The notes under the pieces: model-generated
Database searches by the model: none
Told to the model about the DNA's origin: nothing
The model's input: the letters and a program-made list of their open reading frames with translations, nothing else
Position numbers and translations under genes: made by a program
Part shown: one piece after another, positions 18,458 through 26,438 of the stretch
Numbering within the stretch: the stretch's first letter is position 1
Layout: each line of letters begins with the position of its first letter
Source of the DNA: Oceanococcus sp. HetDA_MAG_MS8
GTDB taxonomy: Bacteria > Pseudomonadota > Gammaproteobacteria > Nevskiales > Oceanococcaceae
Assembly: GCA_019192445.1 (NCBI GenBank)
Contig: JAHCMK010000001.1
Location: forward strand, 124,001-188,000
Length of the DNA: 64,000 nucleotides
Direction of reading: 5' to 3'

Positions 18458-19957
18458 TCAATGCGCCATGGCCGTGGCTTCCGAGCCCGCAACATGACCG
18501 GTCATGGTGTGGGTGCTTGGCTGTTTGGCGCCTGCGGCATGCGGCATCATTGTGGCGGGATTGCCTGATATGGCGCCCTCTGCCTGCGGCACCTCTACGC
18601 GTATTCGATGACCAATTAAGCGTCCATCAGCCATCCAGATGCTGTGATCGTCAGCATTGAGAGTGGCATGAATGTAGTGCGTGCCAGGACTGAGATAGGG
18701 CAGATGAAACCATGGTCCATAGAGTCGGGCCACCTTTTCGCCATCCACATAAAGGTGCGCATGGCCCTGGCCGGGCTGACTTTGTTTGCCGGAGGTCTCG
18801 GGGCTGAAGCGAAAATTATCCGTGCGTACATGCACATTCCAACCGCTCATGGAGTCCGGTTCCACCTTAAGCTGGACTCGTGGCCAGGGCTTGGGGGCGG
18901 CAATAGGCTGATGGGCATGGGCTTTGCCTTGGCTGCTACGCATGTCCATGCTGGGCATCGTCATTGTCACCGGCTGGGCTGATTGCCATTGGCTTTGGCC
19001 GGGCAGCTGGGTGAGCTCGCCGGCAACCCGCAAAGGGATAGACCAATGATGCAGGGTCTGCGCTGCCGAAGCGTCGCTTGGCTCGGTGGTCGTCGGGCGA
19101 CTGCGTGGGTCCAGCCAGGTGTAGGTCTGGCTGTTGCTGATCTTGATCCATTGCGGCTGCGTGGCCTCAAGATCGGATTGTTTAAAGCGGCTGCGTCCCC
19201 ATGCACGCCAAGTTTTACTGGTGGCATTGGCGAATATGCCTTCAGGGCCAACGCGCACAAAGGGCTCGGCATCGACTCCAATCACGGTCACGGGCTGTTG
19301 GCTTTGATTCCGCAACATAAACGCGTCTACCGGGCCGGGGATAAGGCCAATGCTGATTTGCGGGCTTAAGCGCCCACTACGGGTTAGCTGACTCTGCCAT
19401 TGCCCCTGCGCCTGCGTCTGCTGGAAATGCCCGCTGAGTCTGAACGGGCTGCCATCTGCACGACGGGTAGGGATTTCCCAGGGCGGGGGAGTGTAGTCGG
19501 CTCCACTATCGTTGCCGGCAGCGGGGTCAGGACTGAGCCGGGGGTCAAACCAGCCCCAGGCCGTCTCTGTACTCACTTGTCTCCAACGCGGAGGCGCCTG
19601 TGGGTCTTGGGCTGCCTGCGGGGTAGCTAAGCCTGCGACCGAGTAGGTGTTGTACCAGGCAGCGGCGTTCATGTCGGCGTGCACACCCGCAGGTCCAATT
19701 CGCAGAAAAGCCCGTCCTCGAGGATCCAACACTTCTAAGGCCTGCTCAGAATTGTTACTGAGCAGCACCTGTGGAGCCAAGGAATGCCGAATTTGCACCT
19801 CCACATCTGCGGGTAGTTCCAGCGATGCGTCTAATAGCGCTTGCCAGCGTGGGCCAGCGCCATGGGCCATCAGCGCCGCCGGCCATAAGCCCAGAACAAG
19901 CCAAACAAGTAGGGCCAGCCGTTGTGGCTGGCCCTGTAGGTCGTCACGCCTAGACAT
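18458..19957 (-). CDS. Secreted His/Met-rich protein with internal duplication, partner of the copper oxidase
   Basis: A 499-residue exported protein (signal peptide ending near LMAHG, residue 33) of no family I can name. Residues about 50-177 and 199-315 are tandem copies of one domain: both carry a RIGPAG or RVGPEG turn, an aromatic W/Y segment, a P-R/Q-W strand, W-G/T-W-F/L-DPR and a closing G-H/E strand. A Met/His-rich linker (331-350, with MTMTMPSMDM and AHAH) leads to a conserved-looking domain at 357-456 (GHAHLYVDGEKVARLYGPWFHL, TLNADDHS), and the tail 457-499 is again rich in His and Met. Its ATG overlaps the oxidase stop (TAATG), so translation is coupled. I infer a copper-binding accessory or delivery protein for that oxidase. 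Confidence 0.75.
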   Translation of the reverse strand: MSRRDDLQGQPQRLALLVWLVLGLWPAALMAHGAGPRWQALLDASLELPADVEVQIRHSLAPQVLLSNNSEQALEVLDPRGRAFLRIGPAGVHADMNAAAWYNTYSVAGLATPQAAQDPQAPPRWRQVSTETAWGWFDPRLSPDPAAGNDSGADYTPPPWEIPTRRADGSPFRLSGHFQQTQAQGQWQSQLTRSGRLSPQISIGLIPGPVDAFMLRNQSQQPVTVIGVDAEPFVRVGPEGIFANATSKTWRAWGRSRFKQSDLEATQPQWIKISNSQTYTWLDPRSRPTTTEPSDASAAQTLHHWSIPLRVAGELTQLPGQSQWQSAQPVTMTMPSMDMRSSQGKAHAHQPIAAPKPWPRVQLKVEPDSMSGWNVHVRTDNFRFSPETSGKQSQPGQGHAHLYVDGEKVARLYGPWFHLPYLSPGTHYIHATLNADDHSIWMADGRLIGHRIRVEVPQAEGAISGNPATMMPHAAGAKQPSTHTMTGHVAGSEATAMAH

Positions 19958-22239
19958 TAGCTAGCGCAGTTGAAGCTACCGCCATTGACCTGCACTGGGA
20001 GTGAGGTGGACGGTACACGACCATCATCGTTTTCGGTAACGATGAAGAGCATGTATTGGCCTGGCGGAGTGACCGCCGCTTGCGTCGGCATTTGCACTTC
20101 TAGGCCATTTGCGGAGCGCGACACGATGGGTAGCACCACGCTGCGTTGGTCACCATCAATCAGGTGAGTGAGGGTGGGCCGGCGGATCAGAACCACTTCC
20201 TCAACCTGCGCGGCATCCGGTGTGTTCAGACTAAAGCGTTGCCCTACATCGACACGGCTGGGTGCAGACTGGAGCTGCGGGCGATCGCCGAACACATAGG
20301 GCGGGTGGTAAATCTCAAAGGAAGGATCCCGGCCGAAGTTGGGCGATATACCTAGTCCAGTGAGGTTCAGACTGTAGGCATAGGCCGTGTTGATGGGGGC
20401 GTGGCCACCGACCAGCACACGACCGTCGGGGAGCAAAACGGCGGTGTTGTGATAGGTGCGTGGCTTATTCGCATCGGCCATCAAGCGCCAGGTCTCAGTG
20501 TCTGGGTCGTAAAGCTCGGTCTGGGTGATGGGGAAGGCTGTGCCGGGTAGAACCACCTCATCATGCGTCGCACCCGAGAACATCATGACCTCTCCGGTCG
20601 GCAGGAGCACGGCTTGGCCGTACCAGCGACCTTGGTTCAGGGCGCCCGTCAACCGCGAGCGATACTCCATTTGGTCACCATCCATGCGCACCGTGTCGAT
20701 GCGTGACTGAGCTACGCCCACAAAGGCCCCAGGACTATTCACGGTGACGGCACCCAAGACCCCACCAGCAGTGAGGAACTCTGCTTGGTCATATTCGCCA
20801 GTATCTGGGTTGGGCTTCAGGGGCATCATTAAGCTGGTAGCACTGCCGCGGAAACCGCCGGCAATGGCGTTGATCACTGTGCCTACGGCGTCCGAGCTAA
20901 GCCCCTCCACCAAAGGATCAAACAAGGCGCCTGGCTCCGAAGATAGCGCGTCTAGAACGCCGGTGACGGTGTTGCTCAGCGCGTCGGCAATGTTTGTGTT
21001 GGTGGGGTTCAGAGCTTGGGTTAACTGGCCAAGTCCCAATTCGTTCAGCTCTAATGGCAGCCCGGCATATCCCAGGTCGGTCCAGCTCTGGGTGTCCGGG
21101 TTGTAGGCTCCAACGATATTCCACAGGGCTTGGTCATAGGCTTGCCCGAAGGGATTGAAGGCCTGACCGCCACCGTTGTAGTAGACCTGCCCATTGGGCA
21201 GCAAGTGCAGCCTTGGATATAGGGGTAATGAGCGTTGTGCGGCAGGGCCATTATCCGACCACACACCACAACCCAGATCGAAGGTTTCGGTTTGCACCAC
21301 ATTGCGACCCGACTGCAAGGGTTCATTGGGATACACAGGCTTAAGCAATTTGCTCACGCCACTGGCAACAAACTGGTCGCCGTTCGCCAAAGACACCAGG
21401 GTGGGGTACCAGCGACCAAAATTCATGTCGCCGGTTTGGAACCAGTTGTTGCTGGCTGGATCAAAAACGCGCGAGGCGTTCAGACCCTCTAGCTCGACCA
21501 CACCAATGTTGAAAGGCGTATCAATGCCTGGCTCTGTGTAGTAATTGGTACCACCAACGGCCAACACGGCGCCGTTAGGCAGGGCGTTGATATCAGCGCA
21601 GAATAAAGAACCACTATTGCGACGCGGGTCATTCGCGTCTGTATTCAGCAAACAACCGGGTAACAAGCAGTTAGCTTCGCCGTCTTCGGCGCCGCCATCA
21701 ATGGGAGCCGGCAAGGTCCAGCTGGCCTCACTCTCGCCCAGCCCCAGAACGCGGGTTTGGTCGTTGACCAAGACCTGGCCACCTTCAGCCACGATGCTAA
21801 ATTCCGCGCTTTCGGTACCTTCTAAGGCGCTGAAAAACAGCAGGTCATCACTGCCCAGCAGGGCGATGGTGCCAGCACCGGGCTTGCAGTTGATGGGGCG
21901 GTCGGCGTCGTCAAACTCGCAGTTTTCGCTGCGCACCGATTGCCGCAGCGGATTGTCAAAGGGAATGTCGTTGCCGAGTTGCGCACCGTCCTCGCTGCGG
22001 TCGTAGATGACCGGCTCTTCGAAAGGTGGGGTGAAGCCCCCTACCTCTAAACACTCATTGGCGCTGCATTGAACACCTTGAATGGGCGCTTTGGATTGCA
22101 ATCCTGCGCGCGCGGCCGGAAGGCCGTTGGGGCCAAGCTCGGCGTCGCGGTTGGTTGCTCCGACATCGTCTTGACGCCCGCCACCACAGGCAGATAAGAC
22201 GAGCGCGCTGGCCAGTATGGCTGCATGCTTCCGTGTCAT
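19957..22239 (-). CDS. Copper-radical oxidase lipoprotein (galactose/glyoxal oxidase family, kelch)
   Basis: A 760-residue lipoprotein (lipobox LSAC, Cys18) with a kelch propeller and a C-terminal galactose-oxidase-like E-set (DUF1929) domain. These enzymes oxidise alcohols or aldehydes to aldehydes or acids plus H2O2 with a mononuclear Cu and a Tyr-Cys radical cofactor. All ligands align with Fusarium galactose oxidase: Cys214 (SLFCADI, for Cys228), Tyr278 (GRWYPT, for Tyr272), Tyr596-His597 (RTYHNTAVLLPDG, for 495-496) and His692 (LTHLIDGDQR, for His581). An insert at about 395-465 has no counterpart I know. GAGGAGA precedes ATG 22239. It is first in an operon with the His/Met-rich secreted protein. 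Substrate unknown. Confidence 0.88.
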   Translation of the reverse strand: MTRKHAAILASALVLSACGGGRQDDVGATNRDAELGPNGLPAARAGLQSKAPIQGVQCSANECLEVGGFTPPFEEPVIYDRSEDGAQLGNDIPFDNPLRQSVRSENCEFDDADRPINCKPGAGTIALLGSDDLLFFSALEGTESAEFSIVAEGGQVLVNDQTRVLGLGESEASWTLPAPIDGGAEDGEANCLLPGCLLNTDANDPRRNSGSLFCADINALPNGAVLAVGGTNYYTEPGIDTPFNIGVVELEGLNASRVFDPASNNWFQTGDMNFGRWYPTLVSLANGDQFVASGVSKLLKPVYPNEPLQSGRNVVQTETFDLGCGVWSDNGPAAQRSLPLYPRLHLLPNGQVYYNGGGQAFNPFGQAYDQALWNIVGAYNPDTQSWTDLGYAGLPLELNELGLGQLTQALNPTNTNIADALSNTVTGVLDALSSEPGALFDPLVEGLSSDAVGTVINAIAGGFRGSATSLMMPLKPNPDTGEYDQAEFLTAGGVLGAVTVNSPGAFVGVAQSRIDTVRMDGDQMEYRSRLTGALNQGRWYGQAVLLPTGEVMMFSGATHDEVVLPGTAFPITQTELYDPDTETWRLMADANKPRTYHNTAVLLPDGRVLVGGHAPINTAYAYSLNLTGLGISPNFGRDPSFEIYHPPYVFGDRPQLQSAPSRVDVGQRFSLNTPDAAQVEEVVLIRRPTLTHLIDGDQRSVVLPIVSRSANGLEVQMPTQAAVTPPGQYMLFIVTENDDGRVPSTSLPVQVNGGSFNCAS

Positions 22240-22377
22240 TGAATTGTCTCCTCGATCGTGTCCATGTCTCGTACGTCCTGCACGAGCCCTAGTCACCTTA
22301 CGAGGTCATCAACAATTCTGGATGCATTGCCGTGTAAAAAAATTGTGAATGCGTGCGCAGTCACCCTGTTCCGCTGA

Positions 22378-23610
22378 CTACAAGGCCAGTGCGCAAGCCT
22401 GTGCACTGGCCCAGGCCCATTGGAAGTTGTAGCCCCCGAGGTGCCCGGTCACATCCAATACCTCACCGATGAAATGCAGTCCTGGAACTTTGCGCGATAC
22501 GAAGGTCTTGGAACAGACCTCACGCGTATCAACCCCGCCCAAGGTGACTTCGGCGGTGCGATAACCTTCGGTGCCGCTGGGGCGAATGGGCCAGTTGGAT
22601 AGGGTGTCCACTGTTTGCCGAAGCCACTTTCCCTGGACTTGCTGCAATGGTCTGTCAGCGAGCATGGTGTGGCACAGAGTATGCGCAAAACGTTTGGGGA
22701 AAAGCTGGCTGAGGCTGGTGCTCAGCTGCTGTTTAGGCTGTTTGTGGCTTTGCTCGGAGAGCCATTGTTCGATGTCGACCTCCGGTAGCAGCTCGATCCT
22801 TAAATCTTGACCGGGCTGCCAGTATGAAGAGATTTGCAAAATCGCCGGGCCACTCAGGCCGCGGTGGGTAAGCAGCATGTTGCCCTGGAACTGCTGCTTG
22901 GCCGTACTGGCGCGGATGGGCAAAGACAGGCCGCTCAGCGCTGCCCAGGGCGAGGCCTGATCTCCAGACAGTGTGAGTGGCACCAACCCAGCTCGGGTGG
23001 GTTGCACGCGATGACCGAATTGGCTTGCGACTTTATAGCCCCAGCCAGTCGCACCCATTTTAGGAATGGATAAGCCCCCTGTGGCGATGACAATTTTGGC
23101 GCACTGCAGCGGCCCCAAGCTCGTCTGCACAGCGAAGCCTTCGCTGCTGAGCGGCTGCAAGTCAGACACACTGCAGTGGGTGCGAATCTCGACATGACCA
23201 GCTTGGCATTCCTCAAGGAGGAGCCTCACGATGTCTTTGGAGCTGTTATCGCAGAACAGTTGGCCGGCCTCTTTTTCATGGAAGGCAATGTGATGCGCCT
23301 GGACCAATGCGATGAAGTCGGCCGGTGTATACCGCGCCAGGGCCGATTTGCAAAAATGTGGGTTGGCAGAGAGGAAGTGGTGCGCTTGCACATCCAGGTT
23401 TGTGAAGTTGCAGCGGCCACCGCCGGACATCAGGATTTTTTTGCCCACGCGGTTAGCATGGTCCACCACCAGTACCTGCAGTCCGCGTTGGGCTGCGACC
23501 GCGGCGCACATCAGCCCTGCAGCGCCGGCTCCGATCACCAATACGTCTGGACGACTGTGTTTGGGACCCAATGGTTGACCGGGATGGGAATTATTCTTGA
23601 GCAGGCTCAT
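22378..23610 (-). CDS. BaiN/RdsA-family NAD(P)/FAD-dependent oxidoreductase (HI0933-like)
   Basis: A 410-residue flavoprotein of the HI0933/YhiN/BaiN group. It shows the N-terminal dinucleotide motif VIGAGAAGLMCA, followed by the family hallmark NRVGKKILMSGGGRCNFTN, IATGGLSIPKMGATGWGY, and the C-terminal FAD motif GEVLDVTGHLGGYNFQWAWASA. Members are putative reductases (for example in bile-acid dehydroxylation in gut bacteria); the physiological substrate in most species is unknown. The ATG at 23610 lies inside the 3' end of the methyltransferase gene (20-bp overlap), so the two are translationally linked. An upstream extension is possible but would overlap the methyltransferase further. Confidence 0.87.
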   Translation of the reverse strand: MSLLKNNSHPGQPLGPKHSRPDVLVIGAGAAGLMCAAVAAQRGLQVLVVDHANRVGKKILMSGGGRCNFTNLDVQAHHFLSANPHFCKSALARYTPADFIALVQAHHIAFHEKEAGQLFCDNSSKDIVRLLLEECQAGHVEIRTHCSVSDLQPLSSEGFAVQTSLGPLQCAKIVIATGGLSIPKMGATGWGYKVASQFGHRVQPTRAGLVPLTLSGDQASPWAALSGLSLPIRASTAKQQFQGNMLLTHRGLSGPAILQISSYWQPGQDLRIELLPEVDIEQWLSEQSHKQPKQQLSTSLSQLFPKRFAHTLCHTMLADRPLQQVQGKWLRQTVDTLSNWPIRPSGTEGYRTAEVTLGGVDTREVCSKTFVSRKVPGLHFIGEVLDVTGHLGGYNFQWAWASAQACALAL

Positions 23611-24319
23611 GCGGGGTTTTGCGCAATAGGGCAATGGCTGGGGTGGGGAAGTGTAGAGCGGCGTGATGCTGCTGTGCCCACACGGCAAAGCTGCGGTGAG
23701 CGTAGAAATGGACGTGTGTGGGGTCGTTGCGATACTGCCACTGCGCGAACCTAGCCCGGCTGAGTAAGGGCTGGGTTTGGATCAGTAGTACGCCGCCTGC
23801 TCGCAGCATGGACCAGAGTCTGCGTAGCTCTGCAGCTGGTTTATGCCAGTGTTCTGCAACCTCGGTACAGGTGATTCCCGCATAGCTCTGGCGAAGAACC
23901 CCCGCTTCTGGGGCGAACATCGGATCGTAGATGGCGACCTCGTAAGCGGCCCGGCTTAGCATCTGCGCAAGCGCCGGGCCCGGCCCACAGCCGTAGTCGA
24001 GCACCTGAGCCGGCCTCGGACAGGCCTGTGTGAAGGCATTAAACGCGGGCTCTAGAAAGCGGCGGTAGCCAGGGTCTTGAGGGTCGTTGTGATGTTTGCA
24101 GTATTCGGCGTACTCAGCCTCTGCGCTTAGATAAAAGGCCGGATCCAAGGCTATCAATTCACAATGCGTGCACTGCCAGTAGCGCCGCACGCCCACACGG
24201 AAAGCGTCCCCGCGGCTCGCGCCGCATAGGCCGCAGGATTGGGTTTGCCTTGGAGTCGGAGTACTGACGAGAAATACGCCTGCGGTGAGGTGATGGCCGC
24301 CTGGATGTTGCTGTGCCAA
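23591..24319 (-). CDS. Class I SAM-dependent methyltransferase with N-terminal zinc-ribbon-like segment
   Basis: A 242-residue protein with two Cys pairs at the N-terminus (CGLCG and CTHC, about residues 29-54) that could hold a zinc ion, then a Rossmann methyltransferase core: VLDYGCGPGPALAQML (motif I, about 110-125), IYDPMFAPEAG (motif II), LRAGGVLLIQTQP (motif IV-V). Similar two-part proteins are annotated as methyltransferases of unknown substrate. PhoX lies 42 bp upstream with a strong hairpin in between; the BaiN-like gene overlaps its end. It is not obviously linked in function to either. Confidence 0.8.
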   Translation of the reverse strand: MAQQHPGGHHLTAGVFLVSTPTPRQTQSCGLCGASRGDAFRVGVRRYWQCTHCELIALDPAFYLSAEAEYAEYCKHHNDPQDPGYRRFLEPAFNAFTQACPRPAQVLDYGCGPGPALAQMLSRAAYEVAIYDPMFAPEAGVLRQSYAGITCTEVAEHWHKPAAELRRLWSMLRAGGVLLIQTQPLLSRARFAQWQYRNDPTHVHFYAHRSFAVWAQQHHAALHFPTPAIALLRKTPHEPAQE

Positions 24320-24323
24320 TGCG

Positions 24324-24352
24324 CCTCAGGCTGCTACGGCAGCAGCCTGAGG
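24324..24352. other. Perfect intercistronic hairpin
   Basis: CCTCAGGCTGCT (24324-24335) and AGCAGCCTGAGG (24341-24352) form a perfect 12-bp stem with a 5-nt loop between the phoX stop and the methyltransferase start, which lies only 5 bp beyond it. There is no T tract in either direction, so it is more likely an mRNA-processing or attenuation element than a standard terminator. Confidence 0.6.
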
Positions 24353-24361
24353 CTGGTCACG

Positions 24362-25831
24362 CTATAGCGGCTGGGCCATGGGGTAATCCACGCGCACGGC
24401 GAAGGGCATGGTGATTTCGTAGGTCACGCCGCCGAGGCCGAAAGCGCTAGGCGATCCATTCAAGCCAGCTCGTTGGCTGGACACATAGAGGCGTGTTCCA
24501 TCTGGAGAAAAGGTAGGGCCGGTAACCTCAGTTACGCTGGGGTCTCCGGGTAGGCGCAGCAGCGGGATCGTGGTGCGGTCAGGAAGCAAGACCATGGCCC
24601 GCATATCACCGCCGTCTTCCACCACAATCATTTCCCCATCCAAGGTGAGGGCAATGTTATCGACTCCGGCCAGCGGCGGCTCGTTGGGGTCTACGGGTGA
24701 TCCAATGGGGCCGTCAGCGGGGTTGTAAATCGACTCGATGGTGTCGCTGAAGGTGTCGATCACCCAAATATTGTCATCGCCTTTGGTACTGAAATACACA
24801 AAACCATTCATATACCAGCAGCCTTCGTTGCCGGCGAAGATGGTTGAGTCCTCCAAGTACACCTGATTCTGCGGCCGCCCATCGTCAATGGCGTCGAGCC
24901 ATACGATAGGGGTCGGGCCTTGGCGCGCGGCGTCAATGCCGGCTGGCACTGACAACACTTGGAGCGTGCCGGCGTCATAGTTGGGTTTGCTGCCTGCAGG
25001 CCAGTCGGCTGCCGCCCAAATGGTGCGATAGAAGCGATCTTCGCCGGTGACATCTTCGGTGTGATAAATCGCCCGGCCGCCCATATCAATCGCTGCCATC
25101 TCATGCGCTTTGCGGCCGAAGCGGTCCAAGCGCAAGGGCGTGCCGCCATCGCGCAGCGGGCTGCATTCAAACATGTAGCCGTCGGCGATCTCTTCACCAT
25201 TAATCCAGGTACCCCAGGGGGTAATGCCACCGGAGCAATTGGTGGTGGTGTTGCGCTGGATGGGGTAGGCGTCGATTAAGTTGCCGTCTTTGTCAAAACG
25301 CAGTGCACTGACCCCTCCGCGAAAGGGCAGCAAGAATGGAGGCGACACCGGCAATAATCCCGTTACCGGCCCAATAACCGCGTTCAAGACCTCTAAAGAC
25401 TCGCGGGTCGCTAGATCAGAGATGACAGGAATCTGCGGCAGAGCTCCAAAGCCTGTTGTTGCGTCGCGCACCTCTGCGTTGGAGACCACAATCCAGCCTC
25501 CATCTTCCGTACGGAAGGTGCCGGCGCCGTCGGGGTCGGTGTGCCACAAAAACCCAGGGTTGGAGGCAATTGGCGGCTGGTTGGCCACAGCAACCACTCT
25601 GGAGGAAAAGCCTTCCGGCAACTGAATTCCGTCGCTGTTCGGAGCTTGCAGTGGACCCATGTCGGCGAACTTCGAGCGAGAGCCACCTTCGGGCGAAGTT
25701 GCCGGTGAATTGCTATTGCAGGCAGTCAAGCTGCGCGCAGTGGCAACGCTGCCGCCGGCTAACAACAGGTTGCGCAGAAAGCTGCGCCGCGAGAGACCAG
25801 CTGCTTCAATGTCTTTGAGTAGGGGATTCAT
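24362..25831 (-). CDS. PhoX-family (DUF839) Tat-exported protein, putative alkaline phosphatase
   Basis: A 489-residue protein with a twin-arginine signal (GLSRRSFLRNLLLAGG, RR at 15-16) ending near a lipobox-like LTAC. The body is DUF839/PhoX: FLWHTDPDGAGTF, GGWIVVSNAEV, NCSGGITPWGTWINGEE (the family's highly conserved segment), a GNEGCWY-type segment and LTLDGEMIVVEDGG, matching a propeller built around Ca/Fe sites. PhoX hydrolyses phosphomonoesters when phosphate is scarce; this member is shorter than well-studied PhoX, so phosphatase activity is inferred. I see no Pho box upstream. ATG 25831 was chosen because the Tat signal begins directly after it. Confidence 0.85.
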   Translation of the reverse strand: MNPLLKDIEAAGLSRRSFLRNLLLAGGSVATARSLTACNSNSPATSPEGGSRSKFADMGPLQAPNSDGIQLPEGFSSRVVAVANQPPIASNPGFLWHTDPDGAGTFRTEDGGWIVVSNAEVRDATTGFGALPQIPVISDLATRESLEVLNAVIGPVTGLLPVSPPFLLPFRGGVSALRFDKDGNLIDAYPIQRNTTTNCSGGITPWGTWINGEEIADGYMFECSPLRDGGTPLRLDRFGRKAHEMAAIDMGGRAIYHTEDVTGEDRFYRTIWAAADWPAGSKPNYDAGTLQVLSVPAGIDAARQGPTPIVWLDAIDDGRPQNQVYLEDSTIFAGNEGCWYMNGFVYFSTKGDDNIWVIDTFSDTIESIYNPADGPIGSPVDPNEPPLAGVDNIALTLDGEMIVVEDGGDMRAMVLLPDRTTIPLLRLPGDPSVTEVTGPTFSPDGTRLYVSSQRAGLNGSPSAFGLGGVTYEITMPFAVRVDYPMAQPL

Positions 25832-25896
25832 GGGCGATTCTTTGTACCGGTTTAGCTGCAATTTTAGCGTCGATGCAATGACACTTTGAATAAGGC

Positions 25897-25960
25897 GTGC
25901 ACAAAACGTGCTTTGCGATTGACGCAGTTTGTTGTTGAACACTTGCATCTGTGCACAAAA
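25897..25960. promoter_or_regulatory. Direct repeat pair in the phoX / small-gene divergent promoter region
   Basis: GTGCACAAAA occurs at 25897-25906 and again at 25951-25960, 54 bp apart (about five helical turns), within the 147 bp between the phoX start and the small plus-strand gene. Each copy contains the palindrome GTGCAC. This could be a pair of regulator sites; the regulator is unknown. Confidence 0.4.
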
Positions 25961-25978
25961 GCTATACGTTATTCAGGT

Positions 25979-26197
25979 ATGAGTACAAGCAAACAGCGTA
26001 AGGCACCGGTGTGTTGTGATGAAGTGAAGTTACGGCATACCACCCATTGGGATTGGGAAATGGCGAGCCACGCCGAACTCGCCGCGGCTTATGGGCAGGG
26101 AGCGCAAAAGCTGCGCCGCGCCCGCTGGCGGCGGGCATCGTTGCTAGTAAGCGGTGTTGCAACGGCCTGCGGGCTTGGCTGGTTGCTGCTCTCCTGA
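25979..26197 (+). CDS. Small putative membrane protein
   Basis: A 72-residue reading frame with a Cys-Cys pair near the start (APVCCDEV), an acidic-aromatic segment, a basic stretch (KLRRARWRR) and a C-terminal hydrophobic helix (ASLLVSGVATACGLGWLLLS) that would act as a single tail anchor with the basic residues on the cytoplasmic side. No family recognised. It diverges from phoX. The ribosome-binding site is poor (AGG near ATG 25979). The charge-then-helix layout supports a real product, but there is no independent evidence of expression. Confidence 0.4.
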   Translation: MSTSKQRKAPVCCDEVKLRHTTHWDWEMASHAELAAAYGQGAQKLRRARWRRASLLVSGVATACGLGWLLLS

Positions 26198-26378
26198 ACG
26201 CACTGGCAGGCGGCGCGCCGTCTCGCTACGCCGGAGAGTGAGGCCAGCCGCGCGTAGGTTTCCCTCAAAGGTATAGGTGCGGGGCGAGTGCCCTCCACGC
26301 TGTACAAAGAACGACCAACTACGGGGTGTACATAGCTTGATGGTCTGGCTGTGTCTCAGGCATATTCAAAAAGGTTTC

Positions 26379-26405
26379 TCAAGTTTAAGTGCTAGCCGCC
26401 GATAC
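26379..26405 (+). promoter_or_regulatory. Sigma-28 (FliA) type promoter
   Basis: TCAAGTTT (26379-26386), an 11-bp spacer, and GCCGATAC (26398-26405) match the flagellar sigma-28 consensus TAAAGTTT-N11-GCCGATAA at 14 of 16 positions. The ATG of the LON-domain gene lies 33 bp downstream of the -10 element. Class III flagellar and chemotaxis genes normally carry such promoters, so this places the LON-domain gene in the motility regulon by inference. Confidence 0.75.
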
Positions 26406-26438
26406 CCTTTTTAGCGAAAAAGACTACGGGTGTAACAC

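Noticed and set aside
25897-25960. Start of a CRISPR-like repeat array
   Set aside because: Only two 10-bp copies and no spacer regularity or cas genes; better read as regulator sites.
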